Assembly: GCF_000233715.2 (NCBI RefSeq)
Contig: NC_021184.1
Location: 3,186,001 to 3,250,000, forward strand
Source of the DNA: Desulfoscipio gibsoniae DSM 7213
GTDB taxonomy: Bacteria; Bacillota; Desulfotomaculia; Desulfotomaculales; Desulfallaceae
Length of the DNA stretch: 64,000 nucleotides
Reading direction: 5' to 3'
The notes beneath the pieces are model-generated. The model saw only the letters and a program-made list of their open reading frames with translations. It had not been told where the DNA came from and made no database searches. This document shows, piece by piece, positions 8,194 through 16,146 of this stretch (position 1 is the stretch's first letter; each line of letters begins with the position of its first letter). The position numbers were made by a program, and so were the translations under genes.

Positions 8194-8947
8194 CAGCTCG
8201 GAACAAGTTCGCAAAAAACTTTATGAGGAATATGAAGACAGCCTGTTTAAATTGATTATGCACGACGTTGCAGAGAAAGAAGGCCGGCTTTTTCTGGAAG
8301 AAAAAGAAAAGCTGAAAAATGACCCGGAATTTCTGCCTTCCCGAGCGGCAATCCAAAAATTCAGCCAACAACTGGATACGCAGCTAAAAAAGTCGCAGGC
8401 TTATGACAGACGGCGGAGCATTTGGCAAGCTTTAAACAGAGCGGCAGTCGCCATGCTGATTGTTATTGCGATATTTTTTACTACTGTGGCGAACGTGGAG
8501 GCAGTGCGCGTCAAGGTGTTGAATTTTCTAATGGATATTCAGAAGGAATATACGTCTTTTCAGTTGAAGGACAGCAGCAACGGTTCGGAGGGGGGCAGTG
8601 CAACCATAGACTGGAGCCAAGCTTATGTCCCGACCTATATACCGGAAGGATTTGAAGTCAGGACTGTTTCCGATGGTAAACTTTTAAAAACGATTGAATT
8701 TAAGAATCCGCAAGGCTCGTTGGTTACTTATACAGAATTAAGCGAAGGCACCAAGCCCGCACTGGATACCGAAAACGCTTCCGTCTTTGAAGCAGTCAGT
8801 ATCAACGGGCATGAGGGAACGCTGGTAGTGAAAAACTCTCTGGTTACCATCATTTGGGCAATGCAAGACCGAATGTTCATGATTCGGGGACAGATAGAGA
8901 AAGACATGGCTATAAAGATGGCCGAGGGAGTAAACTATATAGATTAA
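8183..8947 (+). CDS. DUF4367 membrane anti-sigma factor
   Basis: GTG 8183 overlaps the sigma gene. The 254-residue protein has a cytoplasmic N-terminal region of about 85 residues, one membrane segment (AAVAMLIVIAIFFTTVANV) and an external DUF4367 domain (YVPTYIPEGFEVRTVSDGK to VVKNSLVTIIWAMQDRMFMI). DUF4367 proteins are typically encoded after ECF-like sigma genes and act as their inhibitors. A decayed copy of the 3' part lies at 7087-7190. Confidence 0.8.
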   Translation: MPNNSSEQVRKKLYEEYEDSLFKLIMHDVAEKEGRLFLEEKEKLKNDPEFLPSRAAIQKFSQQLDTQLKKSQAYDRRRSIWQALNRAAVAMLIVIAIFFTTVANVEAVRVKVLNFLMDIQKEYTSFQLKDSSNGSEGGSATIDWSQAYVPTYIPEGFEVRTVSDGKLLKTIEFKNPQGSLVTYTELSEGTKPALDTENASVFEAVSINGHEGTLVVKNSLVTIIWAMQDRMFMIRGQIEKDMAIKMAEGVNYID

Positions 8948-8964
8948 CTAAAGAAGAAATATTT

Positions 8965-8988
8965 CCCCCCCCCCAAAAAAAAAAAAAA
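8965..8988. repeat. Homopolymer junction C10-A14
   Basis: Ten C are directly followed by fourteen A, 18 bp after the DUF4367 stop. Such tracts are prone to slippage and to assembly error. No gene depends on it visibly. Confidence 0.8.
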
Positions 8989-9060
8989 TAGAAAAATTGT
9001 TGCAAAAGCCTCCTTGGATTGTCTTTTCTAATGAAAGATATTTTAAGGAGGTTTTTGTTT

Positions 9061-9495
9061 ATGAAAAAATTCGTCTGCATTGGTATTCTTGTCTTTATGG
9101 CCGTTTTCTTGACTGTTACGGCTTACGCGGCTGACAGGACCAAAAACCCAGGGACACAAGGCGTAATAACGCCTCAATTCACCTACATTTCGGTGTCAAC
9201 TCCGGACTTGTCAATCGACTCGCTAGGGACAGCCACCTGCGCAGGGCTTGCTTCAGCTTACGACAGTTCGCACACAACCAAGCTGACCGTCCAATTGCAA
9301 AAATCCAACGCTGGCGGCTGGAGCACAATCAAGTCGTGGTCAGCGTCATCAACTGGGGCCTCCCTCGCCAAAATAGAAGAGGATTATTATGTTGTCCGCG
9401 GCAGCTATCGGGTATGCGCCACCGCTAAAGTTTATAACGCTTCCGGTACACTGTTGGAAAGTCAATCATTATATTCTGACACGGTGATATATTGA
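9061..9495 (+). CDS. Small secreted beta-sandwich protein (DUF6147-like)
   Basis: ATG 9061 sits after AAGGAGG. A signal peptide (MKKFVCIGILVFMAVFLTVTAYA) precedes about 120 residues of alternating strands, including LTVQLQKSNAGGWSTIKSWS and YYVVRGSYRVCATAKVYNASG, with two Cys that may form a disulphide. The pattern resembles the DUF6147 family of small secreted Firmicute proteins; this is from memory of the motif. The gene stands alone between the anti-sigma gene and the LRR gene. Function unknown. Confidence 0.65.
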   Translation: MKKFVCIGILVFMAVFLTVTAYAADRTKNPGTQGVITPQFTYISVSTPDLSIDSLGTATCAGLASAYDSSHTTKLTVQLQKSNAGGWSTIKSWSASSTGASLAKIEEDYYVVRGSYRVCATAKVYNASGTLLESQSLYSDTVIY

Positions 9496-9569
9496 ATTGG
9501 GTTGCTATAATTATCAACAAAACAGGGCTATCAAGTATCTTCTAATCTGAAGTATATGGAGGAACAGGA

Positions 9570-10694
9570 ATGAAATTTTTGCCAAGAACTGTTGGTATGT
9601 TAACCATGATGGCGTTGCTGGTTGTTGCTTTAAGCAGTATGGGTTGTACCGGAGAGACAAACACAGGTGATTTCGTGGTTAAAAATGGCGTATTAACACG
9701 CTACGCAGGGGCTGATCCGGTTGAAGTCGGCGATTCACCGCCAGATGACATAGAGGTCGGGATGGTCGTCAATATTCCTGACAATTTAGGCATTACCGCC
9801 ATTGGGGGTCTGGCTTTCAGCTATCGCCCCGGCATTTCAGAAGTGACCATCCCCAAAGGGGTCGTATCCATTGGCGAGGGTGCGTTCGGGAATTGCACCG
9901 GCTTGGCATCGGTCACAATTCCCGATACGTTGGAATCTATTGGCAACGGTGCCTTCGCTGGTTGCAGCAGTTTAACCTCCGTCAGCATCCCGGACAGCGT
10001 AACCTCCATCGGCCCCTCTGCGTTTAGTGACTGCAGTAGCTTAGCCTCGGTAACGATGGGGAGCGGTGTGACCTCCATCGGCAACCATGCCTTTTCGGGG
10101 ACCAAACTATCCTCTCCCGTAATCATTAATGATGGAAAAACGCTGTACTATGTGCCCCCCGGACTGACCAGCTATACCATACCCGATACCGTGACCACTA
10201 TAAACGACTACGCATTCTCTAATTGAAGCAGCCTCACTTCCATGACCATTCCGGACAGCGTCACCACCATCGGCGATTACGCCTTTGAGTGGTGCAGCCA
10301 ACTCAAGTCCGTCACCATCCCGGCCAGTGTGACCCAAATTGGTAGAGCTGCTTTTAATCGTACCGGTATTTCTGAACCGGTTATCATCCACCAGGGCAAA
10401 CTGCTTTGCTATGTTCCGGTCAGCTACACCGCCTATACCATACCGGATACCGTTACCGAAATAAACGCCGGCGCTTTTGGAAATTGCAGCCGGCTTAAAA
10501 CCATCACCTTGCCGGAGAGCGTAACCAAAATTGGTGATGGGGCCTTCTTTAATTGCACCGGCTTGACCTCCATTACCATTCCGGCCAGCGTAACCTTTAT
10601 TGGCAAAACGGCGTTCGATGGTTGCGAGAACCTTACGATCATTTACCCGAAGGACTCGTATGCGCAGCAGTACGCGGTTGAAAACGCGATTTAG
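9570..10694 (+). pseudogene. BspA-type leucine-rich-repeat lipoprotein with in-frame TGA
   Basis: The start ATG 9570 follows GGAGGAA. A lipoprotein signal (ALSSMGC) anchors repeats of the LRR_5/BspA type, for example VTIPDTLESIGNGAFAGCSS and VSIPDSVTSIGPSAFSDCSS. The frame stops at TGA 10224-10226 where other repeats have TGC (Cys, NCSSL), then resumes in the same frame to 10694 with five more repeats. Full length would be 374 residues. One C-to-A change explains the stop. Without read-through the product is a 218-residue lipoprotein. BspA-like proteins are surface adhesins or binding proteins. Confidence 0.7.
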
Positions 10695-10791
10695 TATACA
10701 AGCTGATTTCGGCGCAGCTTAGATGACCGCGCCAACACGTTCTTATTGATACAACCTATCGGGCAGGCAAGTTGTTTTCAGCATTTGTTTC

Positions 10792-11052
10792 TTACGGGTT
10801 TTTCAGAGTCTTGTCATGCTCTCCACAGTTTCTTAAAGTAATTACATCTTCTTCCCAGTCAAATGTAATGCGTAGTCCCATGGTGGCGCTCGCTTCCCAT
10901 ATTCTTTTAGTACCTTGAATGCGCTTAACTCTTAAAGACGGGTGATAAATATTATCCGACATTAAATTTATAGCTCTTTTTATAAAGTCCTGTTGCTGTG
11001 AATCCATTTTTTTGTACATTCGTTTAAAACGTTCAGTTCTTTGGAATTTCAT
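10792..11052 (-). CDS. RelE/ParE-superfamily toxin
   Basis: The 86-residue basic protein (MKFQRTERFKRMYKKMDSQQ) has the size and layout of RelE-like ribonuclease toxins: helical start, then strands with RVKRIQGTKRIWEASATMGL and RITFDWEEDVITLRNCGEHD. Its start overlaps the upstream antitoxin stop by 4 nt. Such proteins cleave mRNA at the ribosome; the exact subfamily (RelE, YafQ, HigB) cannot be fixed by eye. Confidence 0.75.
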   Translation of the reverse strand: MKFQRTERFKRMYKKMDSQQQDFIKRAINLMSDNIYHPSLRVKRIQGTKRIWEASATMGLRITFDWEEDVITLRNCGEHDKTLKNP

Positions 11053-11333
11053 TGATCTAAGTCCTTTAGAAGGTCTTCCGCGTTTTCAAACGATTTAACC
11101 TTTCCAGCAACTATATCTTCTTCTGCTTCTTTCTCGCCTTTTTGCCACTCCCTAGTCCAGAACCATGTTTGATCAGCGGGAATTAGTTTCATAGGAATAA
11201 GAATAACTTTGCCATCTTCTATTTGCACTTGAAAAATATCTCCATCGTTTAATGGTATGTTGTGTTCTTTTAGCAGTCCCAGACTCACTACACCTCGCTT
11301 CTGTACGATTATATTACCTACTACTTGACCCAT
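11049..11333 (-). CDS. AbrB/SpoVT-type antitoxin
   Basis: ATG 11333 is 8 nt after AGGAG; GTG 11342 would leave no spacing. The N-terminus (VVGNIIVQKRGVVSLGLLKEH, then DGDIFQVQIEDGKVILIPMK) is a SpoVT-AbrB swapped-hairpin DNA-binding domain. The acidic C-terminal tail (KGEKEAEEDIVAGKVKSFEN) probably wraps the toxin. Pairing of an AbrB-type antitoxin with a RelE-type toxin is a hybrid arrangement. Autoregulation is likely through the palindrome just upstream. Confidence 0.75.
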   Translation of the reverse strand: MGQVVGNIIVQKRGVVSLGLLKEHNIPLNDGDIFQVQIEDGKVILIPMKLIPADQTWFWTREWQKGEKEAEEDIVAGKVKSFENAEDLLKDLDQ

Positions 11334-11351
11334 GACGCTCACTCCTATTTA

Positions 11352-11366
11352 CTACTGTTTTGCAGT
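11352..11366. promoter_or_regulatory. Palindromic operator of the toxin-antitoxin pair
   Basis: TACTG-TTTTG-CAGTA lies about 20 bp upstream of the antitoxin start, with a further TACTGTTTTT beside it. Inferred as the AbrB-type antitoxin binding site. Confidence 0.45.
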
Positions 11367-11436
11367 AATACTGTTTTTCATCATATTACAGCGGAAAGAA
11401 ATTATTGTCAACCTATGCATAAAAGAAAAGTGATTT

Positions 11437-11467
11437 AGGTTGTATTTCTATCGTCTAATTTACCTTA
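11437..11467. repeat. 31-bp exact repeat, copy 2
   Basis: Identical to 1734-1764. It lies next to the gene remnant at 11473-11650. Confidence 0.7.
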
Positions 11468-11472
11468 AGATT

Positions 11473-11650
11473 TCATTCTTCAGGAATCTGTATGGTGAAG
11501 CTGCCCAAACTTTCCCGATACTCCCAGTAAATTGGTAACCTCCCGGACCGGTCCTCTACTAAAAAGACTATCTTTGTCAGGGGAAAGGTTCCAAATTTTT
11601 TAGAAAATTTATTTATCACTATCCCTAACAAAATCCTAATTAGTTCCTTA
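11473..11650 (-). pseudogene. C-terminal remnant of an unrecognised protein
   Basis: An open stretch of about 58 codons without a start reads TKIVFLVEDRSGRLPIYWEY, then RESLGSFTIQIPEE and TGA. Composition looks like real coding sequence, possibly the tail of a secreted protein, but there is no start codon with a ribosome site and a stop lies just upstream. Confidence 0.35.
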
Positions 11651-11777
11651 ATTTATCCCTTGCTTCATAACCATTTCAAAGTTATCTTGCAAAGCTTCTA
11701 CAGCTTTGGAATTAGATTATATAACGTTTAAGAGTTAAACTAACATTTGGTCTGTAGGATATTGATCCCTGACCTAT

Positions 11778-11811
11778 TACAATAAACCGTCAAATGGTAT
11801 AATATATTGTA
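11778..11811 (+). promoter_or_regulatory. Promoter and inverted-repeat operator of the PIN-toxin operon
   Basis: TATAAT at 11798-11803 is a consensus -10. The arms TACAATA (11778-11784) and TATTGTA (11805-11811) bracket it, so a bound antitoxin dimer would cover the promoter. Confidence 0.5.
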
Positions 11812-11868
11812 GTATGAATAAATAAAAAATTGTCATTCTTTTTCATTAGATGAAGGGAGTGAATCCTA

Positions 11869-12117
11869 TTGGACTTCGTTAGAAAAGTTGCGAACAGTAA
11901 TATATTAGCAAGCATAATAGATATACCCGAAAGCCTAAGGAACAAAAAGGTTGAGATACTAATTTTTCCTTATGAGAATGAGCATGGGGAAGCCAGCACA
12001 GACCAGAAACCGAAAAGAGCCAGAGGCTCATTAGAGAAGTACAAGAACAAGGGACTGCGGGCTTTGGAAGATGGTGCATGGGCAAAGGCGGCGGTGGATA
12101 AACATGAAAATAGTTGA
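11869..12117 (+). CDS. Antitoxin of a PIN-domain toxin pair
   Basis: The TTG start follows GAAGGGAGTG. The 82-residue protein has a short hydrophobic N-terminus (SNILASIIDIPESLRNKKVE) and a basic, disordered C-terminal half (DQKPKRARGSLEKYKNKGL, WAKAAVDKHENS). Its position directly before a PIN-domain toxin, with a 14-nt overlap, gives the role. I do not recognise a named DNA-binding fold. Confidence 0.65.
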   Translation: MDFVRKVANSNILASIIDIPESLRNKKVEILIFPYENEHGEASTDQKPKRARGSLEKYKNKGLRALEDGAWAKAAVDKHENS

Positions 12118-12490
12118 TGCCAATATTGTTTTAAGGTATTTATTAAACGATTCGGATGATTTGTCAGAGAAGGCCGCCGAAATACTTGAGAATAATATGG
12201 TCTTTCTTCCGAATGAAGTTATAGCAGAGATTGTCTATGTGTTGGAGAAGCTTTACAAAGTGGAAAGAAGAAAAATAACCAGCGTCTTATTAGAACTTTT
12301 TGAATATGGTAATTTAGAAGTTAGCGACTTTGGAATGGTTAATGAAGCGTTAAAGGTTTACGCCGAGAGGAAATTGGATTTCGTAGATACATTATTATAT
12401 GCCTATCACAAGTTGGGAAAACATGAGGTATATACTTTTGATAAAAAGCTGAATAACTTGTTAAAATCTAAGGAAAACCTTTATGAATAA
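12104..12490 (+). CDS. PIN-domain ribonuclease toxin (VapC-like)
   Basis: The start ATG 12104 (MKIVDANIVLRYLLNDSDDL) overlaps the antitoxin end by 14 nt. The PIN acidic residues are visible: D5 in VDANIVLRYL, E in NEVIAEIVYVLEK, and D in LDFVDTLLYAY plus YTFDKKLNNL near the end. At 128 residues it matches VapC-type toxins, Mg-dependent RNases acting on tRNA or rRNA. A weak hairpin follows at 12559-12607. Confidence 0.8.
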   Translation: MKIVDANIVLRYLLNDSDDLSEKAAEILENNMVFLPNEVIAEIVYVLEKLYKVERRKITSVLLELFEYGNLEVSDFGMVNEALKVYAERKLDFVDTLLYAYHKLGKHEVYTFDKKLNNLLKSKENLYE

Positions 12491-12558
12491 TATGCTTATA
12501 TTTCCTAACCCTATGGATAATGTTACTAATCATATATACTGGAACTACAATTCGGAGT

Positions 12559-12607
12559 TAAAAAGCCCCCAAGCCCTTGTACCATGCGGATTTGTGGGGT
12601 TTTTAAT
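12559..12607 (+). terminator. Possible terminator after the PIN toxin
   Basis: AAAAAGCCCCCAA can pair imperfectly with TTTGTGGGGTTTTT over an 18-nt loop, ending in a T-run. Confidence 0.45.
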
Positions 12608-12787
12608 ATACAGGAAACCAGGGGCTTTAGTGCTATTACCACCGAAGTTGATAAAAAAGCAGGTCAACAATTATATTTTGCCATAAACGACAAGACTGAA
12701 GCTGCTGACTTGGAAGCTTTAGAAGAGGCAGAGTATACTTGGATATTTGAATCAACAGAAACATGCTGTGTTGATCAATTGTTTTAA
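12584..12787 (+). CDS. Doubtful 67-residue ORF
   Basis: The frame reads TRGFSAITTEVDKKAGQQLY and DKTEAADLEALEEAEYTWIF, which looks like coding composition. It starts inside the putative terminator and has no ribosome site. It may be the tail of a lost gene. No family recognised. Confidence 0.25.
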   Translation: MRICGVFNIQETRGFSAITTEVDKKAGQQLYFAINDKTEAADLEALEEAEYTWIFESTETCCVDQLF

Positions 12788-12964
12788 AAATAAAAATTGC
12801 TAATCTTGAATGTTAATATTGTTTTTCTACTTTTAATCCTCGAAAAGGTGTGGCCCCCTTTCTGTCCGCCCTGTTCGCGCACTGCTCTTACCAGCATGTC
12901 CCAGGGTGGTTGGGAGTCCAGTGTTGTGCTGGTGCTGTAGTTAACTTTCATATGATATAAATAT

Positions 12965-13001
12965 AAAAAAAAGAAACTCTTTTTTTATAACTGCAAGAGT
13001 C
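12965..13001 (-). terminator. Terminator of the DUF4179 gene (copy 1)
   Basis: On the minus strand ACTCTT pairs with AAGAGT across an A-rich loop and is followed by eight T. The same structure follows the duplicated gene at 34684-34720. Confidence 0.65.
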
Positions 13002-13027
13002 CCTTTTCTTTCGGCTATGCTATTTAT

Positions 13028-14206
13028 TCAATAGATCTTAACGCGCATATTTACAGGAGTTACTTCCTCAATTTGGGTTTCAGGATCATGGCTGCTCAGG
13101 CTCTCAATAACCCAATACAGCTCCTTTGGCTTGGTAAAGTATGCGCTTTCGAACTGAGACCGGACATTGCCGCTGTCGGTGAGGATCTCATCGTCCATAT
13201 GCTTGTAAATTCGCCCGGTCTCATCCTCAAGATGCATCTCATAGAAGAAGCCCGGGTACGGAGCACTCTTTTTCTCAACAACATCGATTTTAAGGCTGGT
13301 CACTGTGGGATAAACCTTGACATAATCCAGTTTTAAGACAAGGTCATAACCGCCCTTTTTAATAACGAAGTCCTTTCCTTCATATATCAATGGCTTTGCA
13401 TTTGCCAAGCTCGATGAAACACTAAATGCAACCTTCCATTCGCCGGCAATAATTTTTGTGCTTTCATGGCCAGAACTGTGGGTGGCATCCCGGAATCCAT
13501 TGATGTCCATGGTAATGGTTGAAGGAAACTCTCCGGTTTGGCCCTGATTAACAACCTCCATCCAGCCAGCGAGTGTTCCGCTCCGATCCATTGAGCCTTC
13601 TTGCCCCTCCCCTGGGCCGATGATCCACTTGGATATCCAATTGTTTTCCTGTATGGTAGCCAAATCCATCTGGCCATCTTTAATGCGAACAATAATTTGG
13701 CCTTGATCATCGCTCAAGGTCATATTGTTAAACCACAGACTTTTTACATCCTTATATTTTTCCTCATCCAATTCTACAGAGAAGGAAATCAGCATGCGCT
13801 TTTGATCCGGTATAACATTGTCGATGGTGAAACTAATACCGTTGCTTATCGCAGTTTTATTTATATTGGCGCCATATCCGCTCCGAATCGCCTCTTCGAC
13901 ACCTTTATCCCTTTCCCTGATGGCATGCATGCCTTTATCAAATTGGATCAATTCCACTAAATTTGATATCAAGGGTATTTTGCCGACAGTTTCTGCAAAA
14001 CTGGGAAACAAATTGACAGAGAATACAAAGGCAAATATTATTGCAAAGGCAACAGCCCATCTGGTAAACTTCTTATTTTTGCTCCTCTCAGGTCTGCAAA
14101 TTTGATTAAGAGCCGTTATGGTTTTTTCCTTTAGACGAGTAGAGGGTTCTTCGTGCATAAAGGATATATGAAGCACTTCTCTGATTTTATTTTCCAACCC
14201 GGTCAC
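13028..14206 (-). CDS. DUF4179 membrane anti-sigma factor, copy 1
   Basis: GTG 14206 overlaps the sigma stop (GTGA) and follows GGAGG. The 392-residue protein has a cytoplasmic N-terminus of about 45 residues, a membrane segment (WAVAFAIIFAFVFSVNLF), the DUF4179 region (TAISNGISFTIDNVIPDQKR) and a long external region with beta-rich repeats (KKGGYDLVLKLDYVKVYPTV). DUF4179 proteins inhibit the ECF factor encoded before them. A near-identical copy is at 34748-35920, giving two parallel signalling pairs. Confidence 0.8.
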   Translation of the reverse strand: MTGLENKIREVLHISFMHEEPSTRLKEKTITALNQICRPERSKNKKFTRWAVAFAIIFAFVFSVNLFPSFAETVGKIPLISNLVELIQFDKGMHAIRERDKGVEEAIRSGYGANINKTAISNGISFTIDNVIPDQKRMLISFSVELDEEKYKDVKSLWFNNMTLSDDQGQIIVRIKDGQMDLATIQENNWISKWIIGPGEGQEGSMDRSGTLAGWMEVVNQGQTGEFPSTITMDINGFRDATHSSGHESTKIIAGEWKVAFSVSSSLANAKPLIYEGKDFVIKKGGYDLVLKLDYVKVYPTVTSLKIDVVEKKSAPYPGFFYEMHLEDETGRIYKHMDDEILTDSGNVRSQFESAYFTKPKELYWVIESLSSHDPETQIEEVTPVNMRVKIY

Positions 14207-14760
14207 AGTTTCAGCACCTCCTCAATCGGTGGGTGTACCTTGATTTTTTGCCTCATCTTGTTTAAACCTGTATTAATCCTTGATTTTACCGTGCCAACGG
14301 GAATCCCTAAAATTGCTGCCACCTCTTCCTGGGAAAAACCGTTAAAGTATTTTAAGACGATCACTTCCCCCACCTTATAGGGCAGTTCGCTGATAATAGC
14401 CCGCAGAATCTTTTTCTGTTCATCTTCCTCAAGCACCGCAAAAGGATCATACGTATCCCTAGCGTTTAATGGGCCTTTTCTGAATGATTGAAAAAGGCTG
14501 GTCCATTTATGACTTCTGATCATATTCCTTGCTACATTGACCACGGTTCGATATAACCACGCTTCAAAGGAGCAGCATGGACTAAATAGATTGATCTTGG
14601 TAACTGCCCGGATAAATGCTTCCTGGGTGATATCTTCCGCTAATGTACGGTTCCCGGCAAAAATCAAGGCTGTTTGATATATCTGGCGATGGTATTTTTC
14701 AAACAATAATCCCCATGCTTCTTTATCTTTCTCTTTACAGCGCTGTAAAAGTTCATCCAA
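14203..14760 (-). CDS. ECF RNA polymerase sigma factor, copy 1
   Basis: The TAGGAGG site abuts GTG 14769 with no spacing, so TTG 14760 (MDELLQRCKEKDKEAWGLLF), 8 nt away, is the better start. Region 2 is clear (FEKYHRQIYQTALIFAGNRT, AEDITQEAFIRAVTKINLF, FEAWLYRTVVNVARNMIRS). Region 4 is PYKVGEVIVLKYFNGFSQEE, VAAILGIPVGTVKSRINTGL. It is translationally coupled to its DUF4179 partner. The leader is the same as that of the duplicate at 35917-36474. Confidence 0.85.
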   Translation of the reverse strand: MDELLQRCKEKDKEAWGLLFEKYHRQIYQTALIFAGNRTLAEDITQEAFIRAVTKINLFSPCCSFEAWLYRTVVNVARNMIRSHKWTSLFQSFRKGPLNARDTYDPFAVLEEDEQKKILRAIISELPYKVGEVIVLKYFNGFSQEEVAAILGIPVGTVKSRINTGLNKMRQKIKVHPPIEEVLKL

Positions 14761-14845
14761 TATGTTCACCTCCTACTCTATATACACGAGTTCCCGGTGT
14801 TTCGTTCATTTTTTTCATAATTTTATATTCGTTTGATGCTTTTAA

Positions 14846-15007
14846 CTCAGGTTAAATTAGTCCATGGTACAGAAGGCAACAACTGTCTCTACGAAAATGC
14901 AGAATTTCAAAATACGCAATATAAGAATAGTTCCGGCGTTTGGACTCCCTGGACAAGTTCATATAGCAAAGCATTCGATACAGGAACAGAAGTGGATCCA
15001 ATCACAG
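14846..15007 (+). pseudogene. Truncated beta-sandwich paralogue, split by the RIT element
   Basis: The frame TQVKLVHGTEGNNCLYENAE continues with NTQYKNSSGVWTPWTSSYSK and DTGTEVDPIT. It matches TKVKQVHGCEDYTG and the residues after it in the 1877-2464 protein at both protein and DNA level. The 5' part of the gene is gone. At ATCACAG (15001-15007) the RIT element begins. Beyond its far end a second ATCACAG (18515-18521) is followed by codons reading EFNPMKTCAR and a stop, so removing one repeat copy plus the element restores the tail. Confidence 0.65.
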
Positions 15008-15095
15008 TGACTATGTTGAAAAAGAAACTATGCCGAAAAATATTAAAAGGTGCTGTGTCACTGGGTTTTCTTCGAAAAATTCGGCATAGTTTTTA
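15008..15095 (+). repeat. RIT left terminal inverted repeat
   Basis: Contains two copies of the AACTATGCCGAA core, in opposite orientation, near its ends. These are probable recombinase-binding sites. It is almost fully complementary to 18399-18486. Confidence 0.85.
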
Positions 15096-15105
15096 GGATA
15101 GCTTT

Positions 15106-16146
15106 TTAATCAAAGCTGTAGAGTCGCGATAATATTTCTTGTTTTTTCCATTGTGGCTTATCGTTGGCGATTTCCGGATTTGATTTAGCAATAGCGTCAT
15201 GAAGCATATCGACAGTAGCGAAAGCATAAAACGTTTTTGTTGTTGCTTCACTTTCGTGGCCAAGCAGTTCCATTATGAACGGAAGTGGAATTCCGTTTCG
15301 GTATAAATCCATGGCTCTGGTTTTTCTGATTGTATGGCAGCCGACTTTTTCAGGAATATCCGGGCAAAGCTCTCTTGCCATATCTACATATTTGCTCAGG
15401 ATGATTCTGATAGCATCTGTCGTCAATTTATGAGGCAAGTTATCTCTTGTTGAATAAAACAACGGTCTGTTTGAATCCGGCGTTCTGCCGGGATGAAACT
15501 CTGCAATGTAATGTTTAAGGTGATTGACTGTTTTAGCCATTAGTGGGATGTTGCGAAGCTTATTACCTTTGCCATTTCTGACGGTAATAAACGGACTTGT
15601 TCTGTTAAGGTGCAAATCCCTTAACTCCATGTTCGTCAGTTCCTGAACTCTGACCGCCGTATCATACAAAAATATGAGTAGCATCCGATTGCGGCGTTCT
15701 TTATCCGTGCCGTTCTTCGGCATTTTTAATAGTGTGCTCATCGCGTTTTCAGGAAGGTACTTGACCGGTTTCTTCACTGATTTCATTCCGTTTATGCTGT
15801 AGACCTCATGAAAACGTGCTTCAAATAGAAGGTCCTCGTCAGAACAATATTTAAGAAATGATTTAATAGCCGTAAGACGCAGACCGCAGGTTTTTGGTGC
15901 GAGCTTTCTTTGGGTATTTAAATATGCCATATACTCCTGAACCGTATTTCTATTAAAGGCTTCAATGGGAATGTTTTTTCGTTTAATGCCTTTTTGCTTT
16001 TCGAGATAGTCAATGAAATCCTTTAATGACTGTTTGTAGGCGTCAATCGTATTCTGACTTAGATTGCGTACATTTGGAAGATAGCTACCGAGGAATTTAT
16101 GTGCTAATGGCCAAAAATTGCCGTTGTTTCTTTTTGTTCCCGCCAT
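15106..16146 (-). CDS. ritC: Tyrosine recombinase, third gene of the RIT trio
   Basis: The 346-residue integrase has a SAM-like core-binding domain (NVRNLSQNTIDAYKQSLKDF) and a catalytic domain with Arg in DTAVRVQELTNMEL, HTIRKTRAMDL, LLGHESEATTKTFYAFATVD (His and nucleophile Tyr). ATG 16146 overlaps the stop of the middle gene by one base, so the trio is translated as one operon. Confidence 0.85.
   Translation of the reverse strand: MAGTKRNNGNFWPLAHKFLGSYLPNVRNLSQNTIDAYKQSLKDFIDYLEKQKGIKRKNIPIEAFNRNTVQEYMAYLNTQRKLAPKTCGLRLTAIKSFLKYCSDEDLLFEARFHEVYSINGMKSVKKPVKYLPENAMSTLLKMPKNGTDKERRNRMLLIFLYDTAVRVQELTNMELRDLHLNRTSPFITVRNGKGNKLRNIPLMAKTVNHLKHYIAEFHPGRTPDSNRPLFYSTRDNLPHKLTTDAIRIILSKYVDMARELCPDIPEKVGCHTIRKTRAMDLYRNGIPLPFIMELLGHESEATTKTFYAFATVDMLHDAIAKSNPEIANDKPQWKKQEILSRLYSFD

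Noticed and set aside
10224-10226. TGA as selenocysteine in the LRR gene
   Set aside because: It replaces a repeat Cys, but no SECIS-like hairpin is evident right after it and LRR proteins are not selenoproteins. A point mutation is simpler.
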